Of a stretch of DNA of 36,431 nucleotides, positions 18,131 through 27,451 are shown piece after piece (positions within the stretch are counted from its first letter, which is position 1; each line of letters opens with the position of its first letter). The notes under the pieces are model-generated. The model worked only from the letters and a program-made list of their open reading frames with translations. It did not search any database and was not told the DNA's origin. The DNA is from Prochlorococcus sp. AG-409-N21 (GTDB lineage Bacteria; Cyanobacteriota; Cyanobacteriia; PCC-6307; Cyanobiaceae). A program made the position numbers and the translations under genes. The stretch lies in the NCBI GenBank assembly GCA_003215415.1, contig QCKK01000012.1, positions 1 through 36,431 of the forward strand. The letters are read 5' to 3'.

Positions 18131-19729
18131 ATGAAATTCCCTGCATTCAACAGCTCTGACGAAAATGTTCAATGGCAACGGTTCTGTGCTCTGAATTGGT
18201 TTAGTGACCAATTAGGTATGTGGCTAGATATTAGTCGGATGAAAATAAATCAAAAAGAAATTGAAGACCTGAGACCAAACTTAGAAAAGGCTCTAGATGC
18301 TATGGCCGATATAGAGCGAGGTGCATATGCCAACATCGATGAAAATAGGCAAGTTGGACATTACTGGCTCAGAAGCCCTGATCTAGCAGTGAATCAAGAT
18401 ATAAAAAATTTAATAGAAAAAGAAATAGTCGAGATTGAAAATTTTTCAAATTCAGTATTATTGGGGACAATAAGAAGTAATAATAATAAGAAATTTGATA
18501 ATGTAATTTGGATAGGTATTGGAGGAAGTGCCTTAGGACCACAGCTTGTCTATAGATCGCTTAAGCAGCAAAATCTAGGACTAGAATTCCACTTTGTAGA
18601 TAATATAGATCCTATTGGGATAAAGGAGACAATCGAAACAGTAGGAGAAAATATCACTAATTCATTAATAGTCGTTGTAAGCAAATCAGGCTCTACACCA
18701 GAACCTAGAATAGTAATGGAGCAGTTTAAAAATCATCTTAGTCAAAAGGGCTTAAATTGGCCTTCACAGGCTGTAGCAATAACTACAAGAGGTAGTAAAT
18801 TAGATATGTTGGCAAAAGATGAGCAATGGCTAAAAAGATTTGATCTTCCTGATTGGGTTGGTGGAAGAACAAGTATTACAAGTGCTGTTGGAATACTGCC
18901 AATAGCATTAGTCGGTAAAGATATTCGAAACTTTCTAAAAGGTGCATCTGATATGGATTTAACTACTAGAGAAAGAAATTTACAAAATAATCCGGCAATG
19001 CTAATTTCTGCTGCTTGGTACTCTGCAGGACAAGGTAAAGGGAAAAAGGATCTTGTTGTACTTCCATATCGAGATAGGCTAGATCTAATTAGCAAATATT
19101 TGCAGCAGTTAATAATGGAGTCGTTAGGTAAAAGATTAAATCGAAATGGGGAATGTGTAAATCAAGGGCTATCAGTCTTTGGAAATAAAGGTTCGACAGA
19201 TCAGCATGCTTATGTTCAACAATTAAGAGACGGGATTGATAATTTCTTCGTGACATTTATAGAAGTTTTAGGAGATAATGTTAATTTGCCTACTATAAGT
19301 GATCAAAATCCAAATGATTATTTATTTGGTTTTCTTCAAGGTACACGAAATGCATTAACAGATAGCAATAGACAGAGTATTTTATTAACTATAAATACCT
19401 TAAATGAGAATAGTCTTGGATCAATAATTGCCCTTTTTGAAAGGACTGTGGGTATTTATGCCGAATTGATTAATATAAACGCATATGACCAGCCTGGTGT
19501 TGAAGCAGGGAAAGTTGCAGCCTCAGAAATCTTAGACCTAAAGAACAGGGTTGTTGAAATATTGGCTGATGGAAAACCAAGAACAACTGAGGAAATAGCT
19601 CATCTACTTGGATCTAGCTGTATCGAATCAATTTATTTGATCCTTAGATTACTTACATTTAATAATTCAAATATCAAAGCAATTGGAAGCTGGCGAGAAC
19701 CGAAATTAATAAGATTTGGATTAGAATAA
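18131..19729 (+). CDS. pgi: Glucose-6-phosphate isomerase
   Basis: Interconverts glucose 6-phosphate and fructose 6-phosphate, linking glycogen and sucrose metabolism to the Calvin and pentose phosphate cycles. The 532-residue protein has two SIS folds: WIGIGGSALGPQLV and VVSKSGSTPEPRI for phosphate binding, VGGRTSITSAVGILP, and NKGSTDQHAYVQQLRDG with the ring-opening His region. The C-terminal 64 residues (from about 469) lie beyond the Bacillus-type core. They read like a small winged helix, with TTEEIAHLLG, then a helix containing IYLILRLLTF and a basic end. It ends 9 bp from the convergent leuS. Confidence 0.96.
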   Translation: MKFPAFNSSDENVQWQRFCALNWFSDQLGMWLDISRMKINQKEIEDLRPNLEKALDAMADIERGAYANIDENRQVGHYWLRSPDLAVNQDIKNLIEKEIVEIENFSNSVLLGTIRSNNNKKFDNVIWIGIGGSALGPQLVYRSLKQQNLGLEFHFVDNIDPIGIKETIETVGENITNSLIVVVSKSGSTPEPRIVMEQFKNHLSQKGLNWPSQAVAITTRGSKLDMLAKDEQWLKRFDLPDWVGGRTSITSAVGILPIALVGKDIRNFLKGASDMDLTTRERNLQNNPAMLISAAWYSAGQGKGKKDLVVLPYRDRLDLISKYLQQLIMESLGKRLNRNGECVNQGLSVFGNKGSTDQHAYVQQLRDGIDNFFVTFIEVLGDNVNLPTISDQNPNDYLFGFLQGTRNALTDSNRQSILLTINTLNENSLGSIIALFERTVGIYAELININAYDQPGVEAGKVAASEILDLKNRVVEILADGKPRTTEEIAHLLGSSCIESIYLILRLLTFNNSNIKAIGSWREPKLIRFGLE

Positions 19730-19738
19730 TTATTTCTG

Positions 19739-22366
19739 CTATGGTATAAGGTTTACTAATTTGTCAGGAATAACTATTACTCGATTTGGTTTGGCATTAT
19801 TTAACCATCTTTTAGCTATATCACTATTAATTGCGATTTCCTCTAGATTATTTTTTGACAAGCCTGATTCTACTTTGATAGTGCCTCTGGTCTTGCCTTT
19901 TATTTGAATCACTAGGTTTATAGATTCCGAAATTAGATTATTTTTATCATATCTTGGCCAGGATTGTAAGTGAACGCTTCCTGTACCTCCTAACTTTAAC
20001 CAAAGTTCTTCTGCTAAATGTGGTGAAAAAGGAGCAAGTAACTTCACAAGAACATTCAACGAGTAAATTTTTAGGTCACTGCTTAAATTTTCTAGTTCTG
20101 TAGAAAGTAAATTTGATAACTTCATAAGTTCAGATATTGCTGTATTAAATTGATATTTATCAGACAGATCATCATCTAAGGCTTTAATAGTATATGATAC
20201 CGCTCTAAGCACGGTTTTATCTATATCCTTTTGAGCCAAAGGTACATATTGATCACTTAATACGTCTTTATTATTGGAATCTAATTTTATATTACTAAAT
20301 AGCTTCCATAATCTATTTAGAAATCGATATTGACCTTCAACATCAGCATCATTCCATTCCAAATCTTTCTCCGGTGGGGCTTTAAATAAAATAAACATTC
20401 TAGCGGTATCAGCGCCATATTTATTAATTACTGTCGATGGATCTACTCCATTATATTTAGATTTAGACATTTTTTCATATATAATTTCTAGTTCATCACC
20501 AGTAGAAGGGTCTATTGGTTTACTTCTATCCGAAATAGAATCTATTGGTATGTATTTGTTGGTTTTTTTATTTCGATAAGTAATACCTTGAACCATACCT
20601 TGAGTTAGAAGGCTAGTAAATGGCTCATTTATACTTATAAGTTTGTTATTATATAATGCTTTGGTAAAGAACCTCGCATACAATAGATGTAATATTGCAT
20701 GCTCAATCCCACCAACATATTGATTGACTGGTAACCAAGTGCTTATAGATTCATTATTGAATGGTTTGGATTTATTTCCAGGATCTGCATAACGTAAATA
20801 ATACCATGAAGAACACATAAATGTATCCATAGTGTCTGTTTCTCTAATCGCCGGTCTTTCACAATTTGGACATTTGGTGGTAACCCAGTCAACGTTAGAT
20901 TCTAATGGGTTGCCTACCTTAGATGATAAATTATGCGATTCAGGCAGTTCAACCGGAAGTTGAGAGTATGGGACGGGTACTATTCCACATGACTTACATT
21001 TAATAATGGGAATGGGGCATCCCCAATATCGCTGGCGAGATATAAGCCAGTCCCTAAGTCGATATTGAATCTTAGTTCGTGCCCAATTAGAGGTAGTACC
21101 TCTTTTTAGTATTTTTATATTTGCAATATCAGATTTTAGTCCAGAGAATTGTGCTGAATTGACGAGAATTCCTTTTGAAGTAAATGGTTTATTATAGAAG
21201 CTATCTGAATTATCTTCATCAGGTGTGACTACAAATTTAATAGGCAGTTGATATTTAGTAGCAAAAGTATAGTCTCTCTTGTCATGAGCCGGAACTCCCA
21301 TAACGGCTCCAGATCCATACTCTGATATTACATAATCGGCAAGATATACGGGTATTCTCTCTTTATTTATTGGATTAATGGCCTTAATCCCTAGGTCTAT
21401 TCCAGTCTTAGGCCTTTTGTCATCTGTTCGTTCAATTTGAGATAATTTAGCGGCATTATGGATATATTGATTGATGTGATCACTTTTGTCGTTGGGGAAT
21501 AATTTATTAATTATTTCGTTTTCTGGTGCTACTGCAAGGTATGTGGCTCCATATATCGTATCTAATCTAGTAGTGAAGATAGTTATTTTTAAATCATTAT
21601 CACCTTCTATTATAAAATCCACTTCAGTTCCCTCGGACTTGCCGATCCAGTTACGTTGCATAGATTTAACTTTATCTGGCCAATTGGTAAGTTTATCTAG
21701 GTCTGTATCCAACTGTTCTGCATAGTCTGTAATCCTTAAAAACCATTGCTTTAATTTTTTTTGTTCAACAATAGCGCCTGATCTCCAGGATCGACCTTCA
21801 CTATCTACTTGTTCATTGGCTAAAACTGTTTGGTCTATAGGATCCCAGTTTACTGTTGCCTGGTTTTGATATGCTAAGCCCTTTTGGTATAACTGTAGAA
21901 ATAGATATTGGGTCCATTTATAATAATCGACATCACAGGTAGTCTGCTCTAAATCCCAATCTATAGATAAACCTAATCGACTTAATTGTTTTTTCATTTG
22001 AATTATATTATTTCTTGTCCATTCTCCAGGATCGATATTTCTTTCTATTGCAGCATTTTCAGCAGGCAACCCGAACGAATCCCATCCCATAGGGTGTAAC
22101 ACAGAATATCCGCGCATTCTCTGAACCCTCGCAATTACGTCCGTTATTACATAATTGCGGACATGTCCCATGTGGAGCGTGCCAGAAGGATAAGGAAACA
22201 TTGACAACGCGTAAAAGGTTTTGTCATCTCCTCGAGGCTGTGTCGTCCTATATAAATGACTATCAGACCACTGCTTTTGCCATCTTGCTTCTATTAGCAA
22301 GGCTTCATAGGCGTCGGGTGACGCATTATGGCCGGAACTATGATTTGATTCTGCGATCAAAGGCAT
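19739..22366 (-). CDS. leuS: Leucyl-tRNA synthetase
   Basis: Class I synthetase charging tRNA-Leu, 875 residues, bacterial-type length. It has the ATP motif HMGH (65-68) within PYPSGTLHMGHVRNY, a CP1 editing domain with the threonine-rich FTTRLDTIYGATYLAVAPEN, a zinc-knuckle-like CKSCG...CPNC pair in the ZN1 insertion, and KMSKSKYNG near residue 632. The anticodon-binding domain and a C-terminal tRNA-contact domain ending in PDKLVNLIP complete it. It starts at ATG 22364-22366, divergent from dapF across 137 bp. Confidence 0.98.
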   Translation of the reverse strand: MPLIAESNHSSGHNASPDAYEALLIEARWQKQWSDSHLYRTTQPRGDDKTFYALSMFPYPSGTLHMGHVRNYVITDVIARVQRMRGYSVLHPMGWDSFGLPAENAAIERNIDPGEWTRNNIIQMKKQLSRLGLSIDWDLEQTTCDVDYYKWTQYLFLQLYQKGLAYQNQATVNWDPIDQTVLANEQVDSEGRSWRSGAIVEQKKLKQWFLRITDYAEQLDTDLDKLTNWPDKVKSMQRNWIGKSEGTEVDFIIEGDNDLKITIFTTRLDTIYGATYLAVAPENEIINKLFPNDKSDHINQYIHNAAKLSQIERTDDKRPKTGIDLGIKAINPINKERIPVYLADYVISEYGSGAVMGVPAHDKRDYTFATKYQLPIKFVVTPDEDNSDSFYNKPFTSKGILVNSAQFSGLKSDIANIKILKRGTTSNWARTKIQYRLRDWLISRQRYWGCPIPIIKCKSCGIVPVPYSQLPVELPESHNLSSKVGNPLESNVDWVTTKCPNCERPAIRETDTMDTFMCSSWYYLRYADPGNKSKPFNNESISTWLPVNQYVGGIEHAILHLLYARFFTKALYNNKLISINEPFTSLLTQGMVQGITYRNKKTNKYIPIDSISDRSKPIDPSTGDELEIIYEKMSKSKYNGVDPSTVINKYGADTARMFILFKAPPEKDLEWNDADVEGQYRFLNRLWKLFSNIKLDSNNKDVLSDQYVPLAQKDIDKTVLRAVSYTIKALDDDLSDKYQFNTAISELMKLSNLLSTELENLSSDLKIYSLNVLVKLLAPFSPHLAEELWLKLGGTGSVHLQSWPRYDKNNLISESINLVIQIKGKTRGTIKVESGLSKNNLEEIAINSDIAKRWLNNAKPNRVIVIPDKLVNLIP

Positions 22367-22503
22367 GAATGATTCTTTGCAAACAGGTCATATTGTCTAT
22401 ATTAAAGTATATGATTCTATTTAAAAATCTAGTTAGATTGATTTATGGACAGTTTAGCACCCTTAATTAGTATTCACACAAGTAGTAAAGGCAGAGTGAT
22501 CAA

Positions 22504-23358
22504 ATGATTCCATTTTCAAAATATCAAGGCCTAGGTAATGACTTTGTCATTGTTGATGGAAGAGACAATGAAATAGATAATCAAATCAACTCCTTACGAT
22601 CAAACAGGATTAGATCTATTTGTAATAGACATTTCGGTATTGGGGCAGACGGTCTAATATTTATTCTTAAATCAAGCAACGATATAAATTATCGAATGAG
22701 AATATTCAATGCAGATGGATCCGAAGCTGAAATGTGTGGTAATGGTATTCGTTGTCTAACTAAATACCTCTACGATCATAATCAATTTGCTATTAAGGAT
22801 AAATTGACTATTAATACCTTAGCAGGTCCAATCAAAGTTCAAATGGTAAATGACAATTTCATAAGCGTAGATATGGGTAGGCCCTCCTTGGCAGGTAATA
22901 CTATTCCTACAACCATGCCTATATCCGATAGAGGCCTTCCTGAAACTGTTATAAATATTGGAAAGGATTCATATCAAGCATTTGCAGTTGGTATGGGTAA
23001 CCCCCATTTGGTAATTATTGTTAATAGACTAGAAGATATATCTATCAGTGAATGGGGACCAATACTTGAGATTAATAAGATGTTTCCTTTAAAGACTAAC
23101 GTACATTTTATTCAAATTATTGATCGGAAAACGATAAAAGCTAAAGTATGGGAAAGAGGTAGCGGAATTACATTGGCATGCGGCACTGGAGCTTGCTCAA
23201 TACATGTTGTTTCGCACATACTCGGATTATGTGAATCCGAGTCCGAGATTCAGCTTCCTGGCGGATCATTATATATAAACTGGACAGATAGATCTCAGTC
23301 AGTATATATGAAGGGACCAGCTAATTTTGTATTCAATGGATTTATCAAGCAATTCTAA
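22504..23358 (+). CDS. dapF: Diaminopimelate epimerase
   Basis: Converts LL- to meso-diaminopimelate, needed for lysine and peptidoglycan. The 284-residue protein has the two catalytic cysteines Cys78 in DGSEAEMCGNGIRC and Cys226 in ACGTGACS, and the N-terminal KYQGLGNDFVIVD. It is PLP-independent. It is the first gene of a rightward group with a cysteine desulfurase 31 bp downstream. Within its coding sequence at 23221-23241 is an 8-bp perfect inverted repeat (CTCGGATT...AATCCGAG). Confidence 0.97.
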   Translation: MIPFSKYQGLGNDFVIVDGRDNEIDNQINSLRSNRIRSICNRHFGIGADGLIFILKSSNDINYRMRIFNADGSEAEMCGNGIRCLTKYLYDHNQFAIKDKLTINTLAGPIKVQMVNDNFISVDMGRPSLAGNTIPTTMPISDRGLPETVINIGKDSYQAFAVGMGNPHLVIIVNRLEDISISEWGPILEINKMFPLKTNVHFIQIIDRKTIKAKVWERGSGITLACGTGACSIHVVSHILGLCESESEIQLPGGSLYINWTDRSQSVYMKGPANFVFNGFIKQF

Positions 23359-23389
23359 TTGTCATGTTTAAATAACTACTTTAGATATA

Positions 23390-24595
23390 ATGAAATCACA
23401 AGATATCGATAGCATAAGAGATCTAATTTATATAGATGGTAGTGCCACATCACCACCATATAAAGAAGTCATTGATGTCATTAGGGATGTAGAACTAGGA
23501 TCCTGGGGAAACCCATCTAGTATACATAGATTCGGGCTTATGGCAGCAGAGACATTAGAACGAAGTAGGTTTGAGATAGCATCAATATTAAAGGCTAATC
23601 CATCGGAGATTATATTTACATCAGGCGCAACTGAATCCATAACATTAGCTATTCATGGGATATCTCAAATGATAAAACCAGGTACAATAGTAATAAGTTC
23701 AATTGAACACCCATCAGTTGAAGAAACCGCAGCTAATTTAAGGTTATTTGGCTGGAATGTAATTAAATGGCCTGTAAATAATTTCGGAATCATTGATCTA
23801 AATTATGCAGATAAGTTTCTAGATGATGATACAAGGATTGTGTCATGTATATGGGGCCAGAGTGAAATAGGTACAATTCAGCCTATTATTGAACTTGGTA
23901 ATCTATGTAGACAGAAGGGAATTGTATTCCATACAGATGCTACTCAATATTTGATTCAGAATAATTTCTGTTGGTCAACATTACCTGTTGACTTACTAAG
24001 TTTTTCAGGTCACAAGCTTAGAGCTACGAAAGGAATCGGTGCACTATTAATTAAAGATCATCTAATTAAAATGATCAAGCCGATAATTTTAGGAGGCAAA
24101 CAAGAAAATAATCTGCGTTCTGGAACAGAGCCTGTGGCTTTAGCTGCAGGATTAGCAAAAGCTTTGCAACTACTTACTAATTCTTTTGTGGACGATAAAT
24201 TGAATACCAAATATTCTTTTAAAGAAGTAAAACAAATGACATCAAGGCTCAGGGCGGAACTATCAAAAAATCCTCAAATTATATTTACTGGTGACTCTAT
24301 ACAAAGACTTTCTCATCATATTTCCTTTATTGCTTCCAATTCTAAAGGGTTACCTATATCAGGAACTAAACTCATTATGGCATTATCGAATCTTGGCATA
24401 GCAGCTAGTAGTGGAAGTGCATGTTCTTCTGGTACTCAAACAGGAAGCAAAGTCCTAAAAGCGATAGGCGTACCTAAAGAATATCAGAGGTCTGGTATAA
24501 GATTTAGTCTTGGGACTTGGCTTGATTTTGATGATGTTAAATTAGTGCCGGAATTACTAGAAAAGGCGTTATACCAATTAGATTATGAGCCTTAA
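23390..24595 (+). CDS. Cysteine desulfurase, NifS/IscS family
   Basis: PLP enzyme that takes sulfur from cysteine for Fe-S cluster and thio-cofactor assembly. The 401-residue class V aminotransferase fold has SGATESI (PLP phosphate), His107 in EHPSVEE, Asp183 in HTDATQ, the PLP lysine Lys209 in SGHKLRATKG, and the persulfide Cys345 in the group I loop SSGSACSSGTQ. The segment normally HVNNEIG in IscS (Asn155 touches the PLP ring) reads WGQSEIG here, a two-residue change. The adjacent DUF1995 gene begins 21 bp after its stop. Functions for SUF-linked SufS are usually encoded elsewhere in cyanobacteria, so this is likely a second, IscS-like enzyme. Confidence 0.94.
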   Translation: MKSQDIDSIRDLIYIDGSATSPPYKEVIDVIRDVELGSWGNPSSIHRFGLMAAETLERSRFEIASILKANPSEIIFTSGATESITLAIHGISQMIKPGTIVISSIEHPSVEETAANLRLFGWNVIKWPVNNFGIIDLNYADKFLDDDTRIVSCIWGQSEIGTIQPIIELGNLCRQKGIVFHTDATQYLIQNNFCWSTLPVDLLSFSGHKLRATKGIGALLIKDHLIKMIKPIILGGKQENNLRSGTEPVALAAGLAKALQLLTNSFVDDKLNTKYSFKEVKQMTSRLRAELSKNPQIIFTGDSIQRLSHHISFIASNSKGLPISGTKLIMALSNLGIAASSGSACSSGTQTGSKVLKAIGVPKEYQRSGIRFSLGTWLDFDDVKLVPELLEKALYQLDYEP

Positions 24596-24616
24596 TTCAA
24601 TGATTTTAAAAGCACT

Positions 24617-25243
24617 ATGCAGTACAAACTTCCATCTGACTTGAAGATAGCAGAATCTGATATGGTTGGTTCAGTATTAGAAATCCTTTCAGTAAGTAAT
24701 ATCTCACGCATATCAAGTTATTTACTCTTTGAAGGGCTTAGAATTATGCCAGTAGTTATCCGTTTATCAAAAACTCTTACTGATAATAAAATATCAAATT
24801 ATCTAATATGGCCTGATGCAGGAGCTACGGCTTTAGCTAAACGTGACAATCCTTCGCTAAATGAAAGGATATATTCAATTTCAGATGCAATTAAATCTAA
24901 TAAGCTCCTGGAGGATGAATTATTAATAGCAATAGCACCTCAACCATACGATTATAAGGAATTTGAAGAGTTATGTGAAGTTCATAAGGGCAAAATATTA
25001 ATGTTCAATGGCAAATTAGAAGACCCTGCTGTTGGGATTGGAAGTGTTGCAAGGGAAAGGAGGCGCATATTTATCTCATCTTGGCAAAATAGCTACTACC
25101 TTCAGCCTCTGAGTACTGGAGCTCTAATGCATAAATACCCATCAAATTGGGAGTTGTATAAAAATTCGCAGAATCTATATTCATTTGTAGCTGAATATGC
25201 CAATAAACCCGACTCAGAAAAGATCTTTGAGGCAATCAATTAG
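24617..25243 (+). CDS. DUF1995 family protein (LPA3-like)
   Basis: A 208-residue soluble protein of a family shared by cyanobacteria and plants; the Arabidopsis chloroplast protein LPA3, needed for photosystem II assembly, carries this domain. No enzymatic motif is known. Visible features: LPSDLKIAESDMVGSVLEIL near the N-terminus, a variable middle with IWPDAGATALAKRD, and a C-terminal VARERRRIFISSWQNSYYLQPLS...GALMHKYPSNWEL, typical of the family. It is in a tight cluster with the desulfurase (21-bp gap) and the carboxypeptidase (1 bp or an overlap, depending on the start). Confidence 0.87.
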   Translation: MQYKLPSDLKIAESDMVGSVLEILSVSNISRISSYLLFEGLRIMPVVIRLSKTLTDNKISNYLIWPDAGATALAKRDNPSLNERIYSISDAIKSNKLLEDELLIAIAPQPYDYKEFEELCEVHKGKILMFNGKLEDPAVGIGSVARERRRIFISSWQNSYYLQPLSTGALMHKYPSNWELYKNSQNLYSFVAEYANKPDSEKIFEAIN

Positions 25244-25244
25244 C

Positions 25245-26534
25245 ATGGATAGATACAAATTGAATAATCATCGATTAAGTTGGATAATAGGTTTAATTAT
25301 ACTATTTGCGTCATCGTTAGTATCTGCCAAAAATTCTAAATATATAATATACAAAGTAAGTTCATTTGTTTATAAGGCTAGGACATCACTTGGTCTCATA
25401 ACTAAGTTAAGGTCTGGCAGGCAATGTTTGCAATTACGTAAGAGGATAATAAGTCTTATCCCTGAAATCGATAACTGGAGTGTTACAATTATAGACTCAT
25501 TAGGCAATAAATTTGTAGATATTAATGGAGAACATTTAAGGATACCCGCTTCTAACCAAAAGTTACTAACAACAGCCTACGCTTTAGATAAATTAGGTCC
25601 TTATTATTCTCTAGATACAACAGTTTCTTATCGACCAGAAAATAAGTATATTATGAGAGGGAATGGAAATCCTGACCTATCAGAGAATAATATTCAAGCT
25701 CTCGCAGAAGATATAGCTGAACATATCTCTAGCAATTTACGTGGCGATCAAGTACCCCATATTATCTTCCTAGAGGAAGATAGGAAGTACTGGTGGCCTA
25801 ATCACTGGATTCAATCCGATCGAAATTGGGAATATGGAGCTCCTATAACAAGATTGGCTTATCTTGGTAATTCAGTGTCAAACTCACTTCATGATCCATT
25901 ATCTAGTTTCCACAAGACTTTTACTCATTATTTATCTAAATCTATAACAAATTACCAAACGTCAACCAAATTGCCAACCAATTATTTGTTTAAGAACAAT
26001 GGCCAGGTAATTTCCATTATCAAATCATCTCCAATGCAGTCACTTTTAAGTTTAAGTAATTCAGAAAGCCATAATTTCACTTCGGAGGTCCTTTTAAGGC
26101 AAGCCTCAAAAACTTGGGATACTTATGCTGCCATAACAGGACTTTATAAGTGGCTAGCTAGATATGGTCTTTCTAATTCCACAATTACAATTTCAGATGG
26201 TAGTGGGTTATCTAGAACAAACAAAGTTTCGACTAATATCTTAAGCTCATTGCTATACAGGATGAATTACCACCCATTATCGGCATATTATTTCTCATCA
26301 ATGGCTATTCTTGGAAAAAGAGGTACCTTAAGCAGCTTCCCAGGTAGTAATGAACTAAATGGTATTTTTGTTGGAAAGACCGGTACATTAACAAATGTAA
26401 GGGCCTTAAGTGGTGTTTTAAAGAATAATAATGGGAATACATATATAAGTATTATCGGAAATAATGTCAGCTACTCTGATGGTCTTATTTCTAGAATTCT
26501 CGTCGAAACAAGTAATTCTAGTTATTGCCATTGA
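25245..26534 (+). CDS. dacB: D-alanyl-D-alanine carboxypeptidase, PBP4/S13 family
   Basis: Penicillin-binding protein trimming or cross-link-cleaving peptidoglycan outside the cytoplasmic membrane. I chose the ATG at 25245, one base after the DUF1995 stop, giving 429 residues; an ATG 48 bases upstream in the same frame would overlap DUF1995. Residues 11-28 are a hydrophobic signal or anchor ending SSLVSAKNS. The active-site triad is complete: Ser103-x-x-Lys106, Ser275-His-Asn277 and Lys378-Thr-Gly. It is shorter than E. coli PBP4 (477), so the insertion domains are probably reduced. Its 3' end overlaps the coiled-coil gene by 17 bases. Confidence 0.92.
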   Translation: MDRYKLNNHRLSWIIGLIILFASSLVSAKNSKYIIYKVSSFVYKARTSLGLITKLRSGRQCLQLRKRIISLIPEIDNWSVTIIDSLGNKFVDINGEHLRIPASNQKLLTTAYALDKLGPYYSLDTTVSYRPENKYIMRGNGNPDLSENNIQALAEDIAEHISSNLRGDQVPHIIFLEEDRKYWWPNHWIQSDRNWEYGAPITRLAYLGNSVSNSLHDPLSSFHKTFTHYLSKSITNYQTSTKLPTNYLFKNNGQVISIIKSSPMQSLLSLSNSESHNFTSEVLLRQASKTWDTYAAITGLYKWLARYGLSNSTITISDGSGLSRTNKVSTNILSSLLYRMNYHPLSAYYFSSMAILGKRGTLSSFPGSNELNGIFVGKTGTLTNVRALSGVLKNNNGNTYISIIGNNVSYSDGLISRILVETSNSSYCH

Positions 26535-27450
26535 CAGCCTTTTGGGTATAGGAATTTGACCTGGGTCTTTTGAAGGGTATCATTTTTCTGCGATTAGAAT
26601 CAGTAGCATCTAATTGCTGATTCTGAATTATCTGTAGCTTATTTATTTCATTTCTTCCTGCTAATACGATTTTATTAATTTCATTAACTCTCTGTTCAAG
26701 TTCCTGAAGTGTTTGATCAGCATATTGATTGGCGCCTTCTTTTAGATTTGCGGCCTCCTTTCGGGTATTTAAAAGTAATGATTCACATTGTTGGTGAATC
26801 CTATGCCCGTAATTAATGGCATCCTTAGTTATCCGCTCAGCCTCTGCCTGTGCCACATTTTTTAATGAGTGGGTTTCGTTTCGTATTTTGTCTAGCTCAA
26901 AGGAAGCCATATTCAACTGCTTCTCATGATTGATTGATAAGTCCTTTTTAATTTGAATGAGATCTAGTTCAATAGATCTTTTTCTATTGCTGAACTCTTC
27001 TTCTAGTTTATTCCTCCTAAGGGTGTAAGTATTCTCTAGGTCAGCTAACTTAGATTGAGCCTCTAGTTCAAGGCGAGCTGACTGTTGTCTAGTGGTATGT
27101 AGAAGTTGCTCACATTGATTTCTTGTATCATCCTTTAGTTCATTAATTATTCTTTGAGCCTCCTCTTGAATGCCTGCTGAATTAACAAGTTGGTCTCTTT
27201 TGTGAATGGCAGATTGGATGATATCTTCTGCTTGCTTTTTAAATGTATTTGTAAATTCAACTTTACTCCTCATAAGCTGAGAAGCTTTGTTTACTTCTTC
27301 TGGAAGTTCATCACGAATTAAATCTAGTAATTCAAGAGTTTCTTGTTCATTTACAAGTCTTTTTCCAGTAAATGGTAGTCGTGCTGATTCAAGCAAGATG
27401 TCTTCAAGTTGGTCCAGGTGGTCTACAAGTGAGACTGTTAATTCTTGCAT
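26518..27450 (-). CDS. Coiled-coil protein next to coaD, function unknown
   Basis: A 310-residue soluble protein, almost entirely helical. The first 75 residues form a compact part (VSLVDHLDQLEDILLESARLPFTGKRLVNEQETLELLDLIRDELP), and residues about 75-280 are heptad-like, rich in Glu, Lys, Arg, Gln and Leu. The last 30 residues are basic and polar (RRKMIPFKRPRS). There is no signal peptide or membrane segment. Homologues in picocyanobacteria are variously annotated as DivIVA-like or ATP synthase subunit B-like, which reflects coiled-coil similarity rather than demonstrated homology. It begins 1 bp after coaD on the same strand, so the two are co-transcribed. Confidence 0.9.
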   Translation of the reverse strand: MQELTVSLVDHLDQLEDILLESARLPFTGKRLVNEQETLELLDLIRDELPEEVNKASQLMRSKVEFTNTFKKQAEDIIQSAIHKRDQLVNSAGIQEEAQRIINELKDDTRNQCEQLLHTTRQQSARLELEAQSKLADLENTYTLRRNKLEEEFSNRKRSIELDLIQIKKDLSINHEKQLNMASFELDKIRNETHSLKNVAQAEAERITKDAINYGHRIHQQCESLLLNTRKEAANLKEGANQYADQTLQELEQRVNEINKIVLAGRNEINKLQIIQNQQLDATDSNRRKMIPFKRPRSNSYTQKAVNGNN

Positions 27451-27451
27451 T

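Noticed and set aside
23221-23241. Perfect 8-bp inverted repeat CTCGGATT/AATCCGAG with a 5-base loop
   Set aside because: It lies wholly inside dapF coding sequence, in frame with conserved protein, and no flanking signal suggests an element or regulatory hairpin.
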